Shown here in pieces: positions 43,326-52,238 of a DNA stretch of 64,000 nucleotides. Made by a program: the position numbers and the translations under genes. A model generated the notes under the pieces. The model saw only the letters and a program-made list of their open reading frames with translations, made no database searches and was not told where the DNA came from. This DNA is from Candidatus Zixiibacteriota bacterium (GTDB taxonomy: Bacteria; Zixibacteria; MSB-5A5; GN15; FEB-12): NCBI GenBank assembly GCA_034003725.1, contig JAVEYB010000006.1, positions 62,001-126,000 of the forward strand. The letters are read 5' to 3'. Position 1 is the stretch's first letter; each line of letters begins with the position of its first letter.

Positions 43326-46214
43326 ATGAACGCACCTGCATACATCGCCGAACTGGTCGGCCGCGATCAGGAACTGGCCCTGCTCACCGCCGTCTTCGAG
43401 ACGGTGGCGGCCGGAGAGGGGCGGATTGTCCTTCTTACCGGCGACGAAGGCTCCGGCAAGACTGTGCTCGCCGAGGCCGCGCTCACTCGGTTTCCCGGAC
43501 CCGCCTTCACCGGCCGGGCGCGCGAGCGCTCCACCCCGCCGTATGGTCCGGTTGCCGCCGCGCTTCGCGAGTGCCTGCGACACACCGACGTCACGCTCGT
43601 TCAGGACTCTCTTTTGCCCTATCTGGCGCTCCTCCTTCCGGAGTTGGGGCCGCCACCCGAGCACGTAGACCCCGAGACGATCGTGGAGGCAATCTCATCG
43701 ACCTTCTCCGCCGCCGCGGCCGACCGGGGGGCCGCGATCCTCTTCGATGATCTGCACTGGGCGGACAACGCCACGCTGGAACTTCTGCCCGCGCTCGCCG
43801 ATCGACTGGCGGCGGAACCGATCGTTATCATCGGCACCTATCGGGACGACGAAGTCTCTCGCGCACACTTGATCCGTCGGATGCGTTATGAACTTCGCCG
43901 CACGCGTCGTCTCGAAGAGATCGCGGTGCAGCCGCTCGCGCATGAGCACGCCGAGGCGCTCATTGCGCGCTGTCTGGGTTGCCGCCCCGGGCCATCTCTC
44001 ACCCGCGAAATCGTCGACCGCACCCTTGGTATTCCCCTTTTCGTCGAGGAGTTCGTCCGGGCGCTTGAATCGGGCGGACGCCTTCAAATCGAATCCGGCC
44101 GGGCCGAACTGGTCCCCGGTGAGTCGGTGCCGGTGCCTGACAGTGTGCGCGATGCCATCCTCCTGCGTCTGGACGGCCTGAGCCCGGAAGGCCGCGCTCT
44201 CCTGGATCTTGCGGCGGTCATGGGTCTCGAGTCCGATCTCGCGGCGCTGACGGTGCTGCACGGCGGAAACGTACCGCTGGAGGAACTGCTGGATCGCGGT
44301 GTCCTGCGCGAGACCGAGACCGGACGAGCCGCCTTTCGCCACGCGCTCATTCACGAAACCGTGCGCAACCAGATCTCATGGTCGCAGCGTCTCTCGCTGC
44401 ACGCCAGAGTCGGCGCATATCTTGAAGCCAACGGAGCGCCGCCCGAAGAAGTCGCCGAGCACTGGCTGGCCGCCCATGAATCGACACGTGCACGCGCCGC
44501 CCTGCTCAAAGCCGCCGAACATTCCTGCCGGCTCCATGCGTATCGCGATGCCGCCCGGGCAATCGACCGCGCCCTCGAGATATGGCCGCCCGGCGATGAC
44601 GACGACTCCCGTTTGGCGGCGGTGGAGCGCTTCGCCCGCTGTGCCCAGATAGGCGGACAGCTTACCGAAGCGGCACGTGCCTGGCGCGAAGTAGTCGACA
44701 GCCCGCTGCTGGAGGGCGACTTCCGACGTCGCGCCGAAGCCCTTCGCGCACTCGCCACGGTCTACGGCCTCCAGGGGGCGGTTGAAAAAGCCGTGGAGGC
44801 GCGCCGCCGGGCTGCCGAAGCATTCCGCGCCGCCGATTGTCTTGGCGACGCCGCATCGGAAATGCTCGCCGCCGCCCTGCGCCTTAACGCCACCACGCAG
44901 CTGACCGCCGCCCTCGACGCCGTGCAGCAGGCCGTCGCATGGGCCGAGCTGGCCGGCCTTGTCGATATCCAGGCGCGGGCGCTCGGCCTCAAAGGAGACA
45001 TCCTCGCCATGCAGGGGAAGTACGATGCCGGGCGCGAGACAGCACACGCCGGCCTCACACTCGCACTGAAGCACAACCAGACGGAGGCGGCTTCCGAAGT
45101 CTACCGCCGCCTCGCCATTGCGCTGGCCAGCGCCTCCGACTACTCCGCCTCCCGCAAAGTCTTCACGACTGCGGTAGACTATTGTCGTTCGGAGGGTGTC
45201 GATGTGCACACGCAGGTCTGCTTGAGTTGCATGTCGTATGTGCTCTTTATGACGGGCGACTGGAAACGAACGGTCGAGGTCTGTTCTGAAGTGCTGGCGT
45301 CGAAGGCGTCGCCGCCCGGGTCGCGTGTGACCGCCGAAGGCGTGCTGGGTATTGTCCGTGCCTACCGGGGCGAGTTTCGCATGGCGAGGAAGAACCTTGC
45401 CGACTGCATTACCTCAGCCCGGCGCCTGAACATTGCCGCTATGCACATGACCGCGCTCTGGGGGATGGCGCTCATTGACGACTACGAGGGCGCGTCGGAA
45501 TCCGCCGCCGAGCGCTACCGCACGCTGCTGGATTTCTGGAAGCAGACGCAGGACCTTCACGATGTTATCCCGGCGTTGTGCAGCGCGGCCACCTTCTTCG
45601 CCGGAACGGGCCACGAGGCGGACACCAGCCGGTGCGCTGAATCGCTTGCCCACATCGCGTCGGCTACCGGCAATCTCGAAGCGCTGGCCGGGCTTGCGTA
45701 CGCGCTGGGCGAACTGTCGATGCTCGGCGGAAAAATCTCCGACAGCGTGCAGCAGTTCGCACAGGCCGTGCAGAATCTCGATCGGCTGGAGATACCCATC
45801 GGCCGCGCGCATACCGAATGGCGCTACGGCGTAGCGCTGTCTCGGGCCGGTGACAATTTAGAGGCCATCACGCACCTTCGCGCCGGCTACCGCACCGCCC
45901 GCAAACTAGCGGCGCGGCCGTTGGCCGCCCGAATCGCGGAAGACCTGGCCGCCCTCGGAGAGACTCCCGAAGAGCGTCGGTCGATCGACGCCGCCGAACG
46001 CGCCGATAAGGCCGGACTTACTTCGCGGCAACTCGAGGTGGCCCGCCTGATCGCCGACGGACTCACCAACCGCCAGATCGGCCGCAAGTTGTTTCTGTCC
46101 ACGCGGACGGTCGACATGCATGTGGCCAATATCCTCAGCCGTCTGGACTGCCGCAGCCGCACCGACGCTGTCCGACGTATCGCCGACCTCGGACTGATCG
46201 ACAAGAGCGCGTAA
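43326..46214 (+). CDS. Large ATPase LuxR-type regulator (LAL/MalT-like)
   Basis: A protein of 962 residues: AAA/STAND-type ATPase domain (AELVGRDQE start, Walker A GDEGSGKT at about 39-46, Walker B AAILFDDLHWAD near 135-146), a long central region of TPR-like helical repeats (about 380-880) and a C-terminal LuxR helix-turn-helix (LTSRQLEVARLIADGLTNRQ, TVDMHVANILSRL) at about 895-955. These are ligand-gated activators of metabolic or secondary-metabolite genes. The permease and methyltransferase genes just downstream are plausible targets. Confidence 0.93.
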   Translation: MNAPAYIAELVGRDQELALLTAVFETVAAGEGRIVLLTGDEGSGKTVLAEAALTRFPGPAFTGRARERSTPPYGPVAAALRECLRHTDVTLVQDSLLPYLALLLPELGPPPEHVDPETIVEAISSTFSAAAADRGAAILFDDLHWADNATLELLPALADRLAAEPIVIIGTYRDDEVSRAHLIRRMRYELRRTRRLEEIAVQPLAHEHAEALIARCLGCRPGPSLTREIVDRTLGIPLFVEEFVRALESGGRLQIESGRAELVPGESVPVPDSVRDAILLRLDGLSPEGRALLDLAAVMGLESDLAALTVLHGGNVPLEELLDRGVLRETETGRAAFRHALIHETVRNQISWSQRLSLHARVGAYLEANGAPPEEVAEHWLAAHESTRARAALLKAAEHSCRLHAYRDAARAIDRALEIWPPGDDDDSRLAAVERFARCAQIGGQLTEAARAWREVVDSPLLEGDFRRRAEALRALATVYGLQGAVEKAVEARRRAAEAFRAADCLGDAASEMLAAALRLNATTQLTAALDAVQQAVAWAELAGLVDIQARALGLKGDILAMQGKYDAGRETAHAGLTLALKHNQTEAASEVYRRLAIALASASDYSASRKVFTTAVDYCRSEGVDVHTQVCLSCMSYVLFMTGDWKRTVEVCSEVLASKASPPGSRVTAEGVLGIVRAYRGEFRMARKNLADCITSARRLNIAAMHMTALWGMALIDDYEGASESAAERYRTLLDFWKQTQDLHDVIPALCSAATFFAGTGHEADTSRCAESLAHIASATGNLEALAGLAYALGELSMLGGKISDSVQQFAQAVQNLDRLEIPIGRAHTEWRYGVALSRAGDNLEAITHLRAGYRTARKLAARPLAARIAEDLAALGETPEERRSIDAAERADKAGLTSRQLEVARLIADGLTNRQIGRKLFLSTRTVDMHVANILSRLDCRSRTDAVRRIADLGLIDKSA

Positions 46215-46330
46215 GTAATCCCACTCATCGGCTCACGTACCGTAATCTCCGTCCAACCCGAAGACTCCCTTAAGGTTCCGGCACACAAACTGGCCGGCGG
46301 CCGGCGTGGCGGTACGGTAGCCGATGTCTT

Positions 46331-46359
46331 CAAATACGGTAGTCCCCCCGATTGTTGCC
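46331..46359 (+). promoter_or_regulatory. Conserved upstream element, copy 2
   Basis: CAAATACGGTAGTCC, three bases, CGATTGTTGCC; pairs with the element at 31680-31707. It lies 87 bases before the permease start. Confidence 0.6.
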
Positions 46360-46446
46360 GGCCGGCCGGAAGCCGATCTTTTGGCACGTAATCGATAACA
46401 CGGGTCCATGACTCATAGAATCACCCGGCAACCGACGGAGGTCCGC

Positions 46447-47901
46447 ATGTCCCAACAGAACATACCAACCGGCCGCACCGCACCAATCGGCACCTGGCAG
46501 GTGGCAGTCGCGGGAGTTGCGCTGGTCGTGGCATCAAGCACGATGGTCAGCGAATTCACCGGATTCTTCCGCCTGGGTCTGGCGTTCGTGCCGGCGCTGG
46601 CGGCAGGGTTTGCGATCAACCTGCTGCTGGGGATTTCGGCGGCACGCCTGAGTGTCGTCTATCCCCGCGCCGGCGCGTTGTATGACTACGCCCGTGCCGT
46701 AATCGGCGGATCCGCCGGCCGGTTCATCGGCGCCGTTCTCGGCCTGACCTTTGTCGGCATGTTTGCCTTTGCCGCTTCGGGCGAAACGGCCGCGGGCGCA
46801 TTCGGGCTCAAGGCGTTGATTGGATCGGATCTTCCTCTCGGCGTCTTTGTCGTGGTTCTTACCGCGCTCGCCGTCCTCCCGAATATCCTGGGAATCAGGA
46901 CGACCGCCTGGATCTCCGCGCTGCTGCTGTTGGTCATGCTTGGTATTCGCTGGTTCTTCGGCCTGGCCGGTTTCCTCGGCGTCAGTGACACCGGCGCATG
47001 GTCCTCCGAGCATATGATTGATGCAGCCACGGCCGCGAGCTGGTTTGGCGGCGATGGCATCCTCACCGCGGGTCTTGCGCTCGCCCTGTGGAGTTTTGTG
47101 GGAATCGAATTCGCCTGCTCGCTGGCCGAGGAAGTCAAATCACCGAAAAAGTCAATGCCGCGCGGGCTGCTGATCGGTCTGGCCGGAGTCCTGCTCACCA
47201 CCATCGTCATGGGACTCGGCGTGGCCGGCACTGAACCGCTCGCGGCGTGGCGCACGGCGGTGGAGTCCGACCTCGGCTACGGCGGCGACGCGCCGCAGTT
47301 GGCCGTGGGCAGCCTGATGTTTGGACGGGTCGGGTACCTGCTGATGGCTTTGTCGTCGGTGGCGGCGACCCTGGGCACCCTCACGGTCGCCTATGCGGCC
47401 ATGCCGCGGATCATCTACAGTGTCGCCCGCGACGGCTACTTTTTTGGACCGCTGTCGAACACCTTCGGTACGCTGCATCCGAAATTCGGCACCGCTGTGA
47501 AGGCCACCCTGCTCTGCGCCGCGCTGTATGTCGGGCCCGCTCTGTACAGCAATTCGGTAATCGACTGGTTGTTCACCGCCGCGTATTGCTGGACGGCGCT
47601 GTACGGTGTGTTCCACGTGTTGGCGGTCGTCGATTCCTACCGCCGCCGCAAAACAGAACCGGCGCGCCGCACGCGCTGGTTCATCGCAACCGGCGTTTTT
47701 GGAATCGCTGCGACAACCTTCGGTCTGTATGTAGCTTTTGCCGGCTCACACGCGCACTACGGCATGCGGTCTCTTCTCATGTGCGCCGTCGTAATCGCGT
47801 GCACGGCGATATCTTTTGCCCTGAGCAATCGTCGCTCAACCGTCCCGTCGCTGGGGACCGCAGTTGAATTGAACTATGCACCGTCTAACTCGAATAACTA
47901 A
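46447..47901 (+). CDS. APC superfamily amino acid permease
   Basis: A protein of 484 residues with about twelve membrane segments. Family features include a first segment with VASSTMVSEF, ARLSVVYPRAGALYDYARAV near residue 62 and FVGIEFACSLAEEVKSPKKSMPRG near residue 220, the conserved cytosolic signature of amino acid permeases. The ATG at 46447 follows GGAGG; an upstream ATG at 46408 lacks a good site. A methyltransferase gene follows after ten bases and is probably co-transcribed. Confidence 0.92.
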   Translation: MSQQNIPTGRTAPIGTWQVAVAGVALVVASSTMVSEFTGFFRLGLAFVPALAAGFAINLLLGISAARLSVVYPRAGALYDYARAVIGGSAGRFIGAVLGLTFVGMFAFAASGETAAGAFGLKALIGSDLPLGVFVVVLTALAVLPNILGIRTTAWISALLLLVMLGIRWFFGLAGFLGVSDTGAWSSEHMIDAATAASWFGGDGILTAGLALALWSFVGIEFACSLAEEVKSPKKSMPRGLLIGLAGVLLTTIVMGLGVAGTEPLAAWRTAVESDLGYGGDAPQLAVGSLMFGRVGYLLMALSSVAATLGTLTVAYAAMPRIIYSVARDGYFFGPLSNTFGTLHPKFGTAVKATLLCAALYVGPALYSNSVIDWLFTAAYCWTALYGVFHVLAVVDSYRRRKTEPARRTRWFIATGVFGIAATTFGLYVAFAGSHAHYGMRSLLMCAVVIACTAISFALSNRRSTVPSLGTAVELNYAPSNSNN

Positions 47902-47911
47902 GGAGTCTGTC

Positions 47912-49027
47912 ATGTGTAACTCTATTGGCTGTAATCCGGGACGCTTTGACAACATCAAAGCCGAGGCCTTCGCCTACAAAATGATGAGCACGCTCAACAG
48001 CGCCGCCGTCGCATTCATGGTGTCGATCGGGCATCGCACACGTCTGTTCGACATCATGGCGACACTGGAACCCTCGACCAGCGAGCAGATCGCGCACGGG
48101 GCCGGTCTCAACGAGCGCTATGTGCGCGAGTGGCTCGGCGCGATGGTGTCCGGACGTATTGTCGCCTATGACCCCGAGTCCCGCACGTACTGCCTGCCGG
48201 CCGAACATGCCGCCTTCCTCACACGCGAGGCGTCGCCGAATAATATCGCGGTCACGGCGCAATACTTCGCGGTTCTTGGATCAGTAGAAGACAAAGTGGT
48301 CGAATGCTTTCAGACGGGCGGTGGCGTACCCTACTCCGCGTATCCTCGATTCCATGAAGTGATGGCCGAGGAAAGCGCACAGACCACTGTGTCGGGGCTT
48401 TTTGACGCCATTCTCCCGCTCGTACCCGGCCTGGACGACCGCCTGCATAGCGGGATCGACGTGCTCGATATCGGCTGCGGCCGCGGAAAGGCGTTGATCG
48501 CAATGGCGCAGCGGTACCCCAACAGCCGGTTCACGGGCTACGACCTGTCGACCGAGGCAATCGCCTCGGCGGTGGAACAGACTGAGCAGCTCGGGCTGAC
48601 CAACCTGAAGTTCGCTCCGGTTGATCTCACGCATTGGTCCGAGGAATCCGCATTTGATCTGGTGACTGCGTTTGATGCGATTCACGACCAGAGCCGACCG
48701 GACATCGTGCTGGACAACATCAACCGTGCGCTTCGCGATGACGGTGTCTTCCTGATGCAGGATATCGCGGCCTCAAGCAATGTCGAAAACAATATCGAGA
48801 ACCCCCTGGGCGCCTTCATCTACACCATCTCATGCATGCACTGCATGACCGTGTCGCTGGCTCAGGGCGGACTCGGTCTCGGCGCCGCCTGGGGCGAAGA
48901 GCTGGCGCGCTCCATGCTCGCCGAGAGTGGTTTCGAACACGTGACCACCAGCCGCCTCGAGCACGATATCCAGAACACCTATTTCGTCGCGCGCAAGCGG
49001 CAGGAGAAAGCAACCAGGGCCGCCTGA
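47912..49027 (+). CDS. SAM-dependent methyltransferase with N-terminal winged helix
   Basis: A protein of 371 residues. An N-terminal helix/winged-helix dimerisation region (EQIAHGAGLNERYVREWLGAM) as in Rv2258c-type or O-methyltransferases precedes a class I fold with motif I VLDIGCGRGKALIAMA near residue 185 and DLVTAFDAIHDQSRP. A further cysteine-rich SCMHCMTV stretch is seen near residue 305. AAGGAG precedes the ATG at 47912. It is co-oriented with, and ten bases after, the APC permease; perhaps the permease imports its substrate. Confidence 0.88.
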   Translation: MCNSIGCNPGRFDNIKAEAFAYKMMSTLNSAAVAFMVSIGHRTRLFDIMATLEPSTSEQIAHGAGLNERYVREWLGAMVSGRIVAYDPESRTYCLPAEHAAFLTREASPNNIAVTAQYFAVLGSVEDKVVECFQTGGGVPYSAYPRFHEVMAEESAQTTVSGLFDAILPLVPGLDDRLHSGIDVLDIGCGRGKALIAMAQRYPNSRFTGYDLSTEAIASAVEQTEQLGLTNLKFAPVDLTHWSEESAFDLVTAFDAIHDQSRPDIVLDNINRALRDDGVFLMQDIAASSNVENNIENPLGAFIYTISCMHCMTVSLAQGGLGLGAAWGEELARSMLAESGFEHVTTSRLEHDIQNTYFVARKRQEKATRAA

Positions 49028-49068
49028 TTTCTCGCGCACCACACTGCAAACACTCCTTACCGCGCGCT

Positions 49069-49097
49069 GCGCGTCGGCCGAACTTCGGTCGGCGCGC
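49069..49097 (+). terminator. Terminator after permease-methyltransferase operon
   Basis: A 12-bp stem with two G-U pairs and AACTT loop, followed by GGCTCATTTTGC. Confidence 0.5.
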
Positions 49098-49316
49098 GGC
49101 TCATTTTGCGGGGCCGCTGATCCGACCGCGCCGCAGTGGATCACTCGTTCATGAGACTGAAAGAGCGGCCCCGCAGCAGCCACGTGTTTATAATGGATAT
49201 TGCGGATCGCCATACTATCTATTATCTTCCCGTCACGCGCCGTTTGCCGGGCGCGCTCAAACCGCCGAATCGATACCGGGTATCATTGACGCAGGAAGAT
49301 CTCGACTGTTCGACCC

Positions 49317-51254
49317 ATGACGAATGACACATCATACGATCCGCTGCCGGGCGACGATGAAATTGCGTTGCGGCGAATTCTCGAAGGCACGGCGTCAACC
49401 ACCGGCACACCGTTCTTCCGTGCTCTGGTCGAAAACCTGGCCGGGGCGGTCAACACCGACGGGGCGTGGGTCACGGAGTATGAAGCGGACACCCGCCGTC
49501 TCAGAGCATTAGCCTTCTGGATGGTCGACGGCTTTGTCGAAGACTACGCCTACGATATCGAGGGAACGCCGTGCGAACCGGTGATCGAAAACGCCCGGCT
49601 GGTTCACTATCCCGACAACATCGTTCATCTCTTTCCGGGCGATAACGACCTGCCACGGTTTAATGCCGTAAGCTACATGGGCGTGCCGCTCAAGGATCTC
49701 GACGGCCGTATCCTCGGCCATCTCGCGGTCATGGATTCCAAACCCATGCCCCGGCAGCCGCGCGGCCTCGCGCTGTTTCAGATCTTCGCGGCGCGGGCCG
49801 CGGCGGAGTTGCAGCGCCTGCGGGCCGAGGCCGATGTTCGCGCGCGCGAAACCAAGCTGGAACGGCTCATCGACAGCGCCCTCGACGCCATCGTCGAACT
49901 GGACCACGATCTCAGCGTGCTCCGTTTCAATCCCGCGGCCGAGAAGTTGTTCGCTCGTCCCGGACCCGAAAGTCAGGGACTGTCGTTCTCCGAGTGCCTC
50001 CATGACGAAAGCTATACCCGCCTGCGCGAACTGGTCCGGGAACTGAATGCGCGGCCTGAAGGCAGCCGGTATCTCTGGGTTCCGGGCGGATTCCGGGCGG
50101 TCCGGGCCACCCAGGAGGAATTCCCCGCGGAAGCCTCCTTGTCGCGCTACGACGCGCAGGAACGGACCTTCTACACCCTCATCATCCGAAACGTCAATGA
50201 CCGCATCGAAGCCGAACGTCGGATTCAGACGCTCACCGTCCAGACGGAGTATCTTCGCGACGAGATCCGTGCGCTGCACGGATTCGACGATATCATCGGC
50301 GAAAGCCGTCCCATGCTCCGCTTGATCGACGATCTGAACCAGGTGGCCGCCACCCAGGCTACCGTGCTGATTCTCGGAGAAACGGGAACCGGCAAGGAAG
50401 TGGTCGCGCGGGCCATTCATGCGGCGAGCAGGCGCAGGGACAAGCCGCTCATCAAAGTCAACTGCGCGGCCATTCCCGCCACGCTGATCGAGAGCGAATT
50501 CTTCGGACACGAACAGGGAGCGTTTACCGGCGCCACGAAGCGCCGCGAGGGTCGGTTTGCTCTGGCCGATGGCGGCACGATATTCCTCGATGAGGTGGGG
50601 GAATTGCCGCTGGACTTGCAGAGCAAGCTGCTGCGCGTACTGCAGGAAGGAGAGTTCGAGCCGGTCGGAAGCTCGCAGACACGGCGAGTCGACGTGCGCG
50701 TTATCGCCGCCACCAACCGCGACCTGCAGCAACAAATGCGCTACGGGTTGTTTCGCGAAGATCTTTTCTACCGCCTGAACGTCTTTCCCCTCCACGTGCC
50801 GCCGCTGCGCGAACGCGGGCGTGACGTCGTCATGCTGGCCGAGTCCTTCACATCGAGTGTCGCCCGACGTATCGGCCGCGACATCATCAGCCTTACTCCC
50901 GAGTGCATGCGGCGGCTGTGCGCCTACGACTGGCCGGGCAATGTGCGTGAGCTCCAAAATGTCATCGAACGCGCCGTGATTACATCCCGCGACGGACACC
51001 TCAACCTCGACCGTGCCCTTCCCGATGTGTCCCGTCCCCCTGCGCCTGTGCCGCTCCCGGGCGGCAACGGCAGCCACGACCGCATCCGCACCATGGCCGA
51101 GTTGCACGAACTCGAGCGGGAAAACATCGAACGCGCCCTCGACCAAACCGACTGGCGCGTCTCCGGCCGCAACGGCGCGGCAGCGCTCCTCGGCATGAAA
51201 GCATTCACGCTCAGCTCGCGCATCAAGGCGCTTGGCATCAAGCGACCGCTCTAA
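49317..51254 (+). CDS. GAF-PAS sigma-54-dependent activator
   Basis: A protein of 645 residues: GAF-like domain (about 15-165), PAS domain (about 180-300), AAA+ domain (about 325-560) with Walker [15 protein letters not shown] loop, [11 protein letters not shown] and a C-terminal HTH_8-type recognition region ([20 protein letters not shown]). It senses a small molecule or redox signal and drives sigma-54 transcription. Directly downstream is an osmC-like gene with a GG-N10-GC promoter and a triplet of upstream sites, the most likely target. Confidence 0.93.
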   Translation: MTNDTSYDPLPGDDEIALRRILEGTASTTGTPFFRALVENLAGAVNTDGAWVTEYEADTRRLRALAFWMVDGFVEDYAYDIEGTPCEPVIENARLVHYPDNIVHLFPGDNDLPRFNAVSYMGVPLKDLDGRILGHLAVMDSKPMPRQPRGLALFQIFAARAAAELQRLRAEADVRARETKLERLIDSALDAIVELDHDLSVLRFNPAAEKLFARPGPESQGLSFSECLHDESYTRLRELVRELNARPEGSRYLWVPGGFRAVRATQEEFPAEASLSRYDAQERTFYTLIIRNVNDRIEAERRIQTLTVQTEYLRDEIRALHGFDDIIGESRPMLRLIDDLNQVAATQATVLILGETGTGKEVVARAIHAASRRRDKPLIKVNCAAIPATLIESEFFGHEQGAFTGATKRREGRFALADGGTIFLDEVGELPLDLQSKLLRVLQEGEFEPVGSSQTRRVDVRVIAATNRDLQQQMRYGLFREDLFYRLNVFPLHVPPLRERGRDVVMLAESFTSSVARRIGRDIISLTPECMRRLCAYDWPGNVRELQNVIERAVITSRDGHLNLDRALPDVSRPPAPVPLPGGNGSHDRIRTMAELHELERENIERALDQTDWRVSGRNGAAALLGMKAFTLSSRIKALGIKRPL

Positions 51255-51267
51255 ACTGACTCACCTT

Positions 51268-51324
51268 CTCACGAGTTCTCGCGATGCCGGATTACGAGAT
51301 TTCGTTACTCACGAAATCTCGCGA
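51268..51324 (+). promoter_or_regulatory. Three enhancer-like sites upstream of osmC-like gene
   Basis: CTCACGAGTTCTCGCGA (51268-51284) and CTCACGAAATCTCGCGA (51308-51324) are direct repeats 40 bases apart. Between them an inverted copy ACGAGATTTCGT (51294-51305) pairs with the third into an 11-bp hairpin-like dyad. They lie 75-145 bases before the predicted sigma-54 start site. Confidence 0.7.
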
Positions 51325-51393
51325 CCCCAAGGGCAGCGTCACCGAACATCTAGTACGCTCACAATCAACGACTTATAAGTCTCCTGACGATCC

Positions 51394-51407
51394 GGCACGG
51401 GTTCTGC
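51394..51407 (+). promoter_or_regulatory. Sigma-54 promoter of osmC-like gene
   Basis: GGCACGGGTTCTGC has the invariant GG-N10-GC spacing and a good -24 half (CGGCACG). Predicted start near 51418, 51 bases before the start codon. Confidence 0.6.
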
Positions 51408-51468
51408 CTATGACATGGACGTAACCAGTCAACGTTTTACCATGTATCACGGAAAAAGGAAACATCCT

Positions 51469-52047
51469 ATGAGCACCCAGAACACGACGACGCCGACCAC
51501 CCTCAACGGCATCAATGTCACACAGGTGGTCGCGACCATGAATGAAATCAAGGACAAGCCGATGCTGGCCCGGTTCACCTTCCGCTCCGACAACACCTGG
51601 CTGTCCGGCGGTCACAACCGGTCGTCCATCAAGGGCTTTTACGGCTACTGCAAAGAGGATACGTCGCGCGCCGACTCCTTCGAGATGGACAACGATGAGC
51701 CGCCGGTCCTGTTCGGGGAAAACCGCGGCGCCAACCCCGTCGAGTACATCCTGCACGGCCTCGCCGGCTGTTTGACGACCACGCTGGTGTGCTACGCGTC
51801 GGCCATGGGAGTCGAAATCGACGAAATCACGTCGCACTACGAAGGTGACATCGACATCCGTGGACTGCTCGGCCTGAGCGACGAAGTCCGTAATGGCTAC
51901 GACAACATCCGCGTAACCTTCTCGATCAAGTCCGACGCACCGCGTGAAAAGATCGAGGAGTTGATCGGGCTCGCGCAGGCGCACTCGCCGGTCTTTGACC
52001 TGGTATCACACGGCACGACCGTTTCCGTGCGGTTGGCCGACCGATAG
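51469..52047 (+). CDS. OsmC family protein
   Basis: A protein of 192 residues, OsmC/Ohr fold. It has the first conserved cysteine in the central helix, GLAGCLTTTLVCYAS near residue 100, and the GENRGANPVEYILHGLAGC signature. The position of the second catalytic Cys of classical OsmC/Ohr (CPV) reads HSPVFD, so thiol peroxidase chemistry may be altered, as in several OsmC subfamilies. The ATG at 51469 has AAAGGAAA upstream; an earlier ATG at 51415 would lie before the predicted transcription start. Probably activated by the GAF-PAS activator encoded just upstream. Confidence 0.88.
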   Translation: MSTQNTTTPTTLNGINVTQVVATMNEIKDKPMLARFTFRSDNTWLSGGHNRSSIKGFYGYCKEDTSRADSFEMDNDEPPVLFGENRGANPVEYILHGLAGCLTTTLVCYASAMGVEIDEITSHYEGDIDIRGLLGLSDEVRNGYDNIRVTFSIKSDAPREKIEELIGLAQAHSPVFDLVSHGTTVSVRLADR

Positions 52048-52097
52048 CGATTGCCCGCCCAACCGGTCACTATCCGGCCTGACTCATTTCTTCGGTT

Positions 52098-52146
52098 CTG
52101 TCGGATGCGCTCTTGCCCGCCGCCGCGGGCGAGTCGCATCCGACAG
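52098..52146 (+). terminator. Hairpin after osmC-like gene
   Basis: Perfect 12-bp outer stem CTGTCGGATGCG with its complement, enclosing a second GC stem, 50 bases after the stop; a short T run follows. Confidence 0.6.
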
Positions 52147-52238
52147 TTCCCGTTTGCCGCCCTTTCCCTTGAATCCGACCACAAAAACGGATATATTGGT
52201 CGTCGCGCATCGAGGCGCGGCAAGGATAAGGAACACGC

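Noticed and set aside
46382-46400. TTGGCACG as a -24 element before the permease
   Set aside because: The required GC at -12 is missing, so sigma-54 recognition is unlikely.
49509-51146. Open frame of 545 codons on the minus strand
   Set aside because: Antisense shadow of the GAF-PAS sigma-54 activator, created by codon bias.
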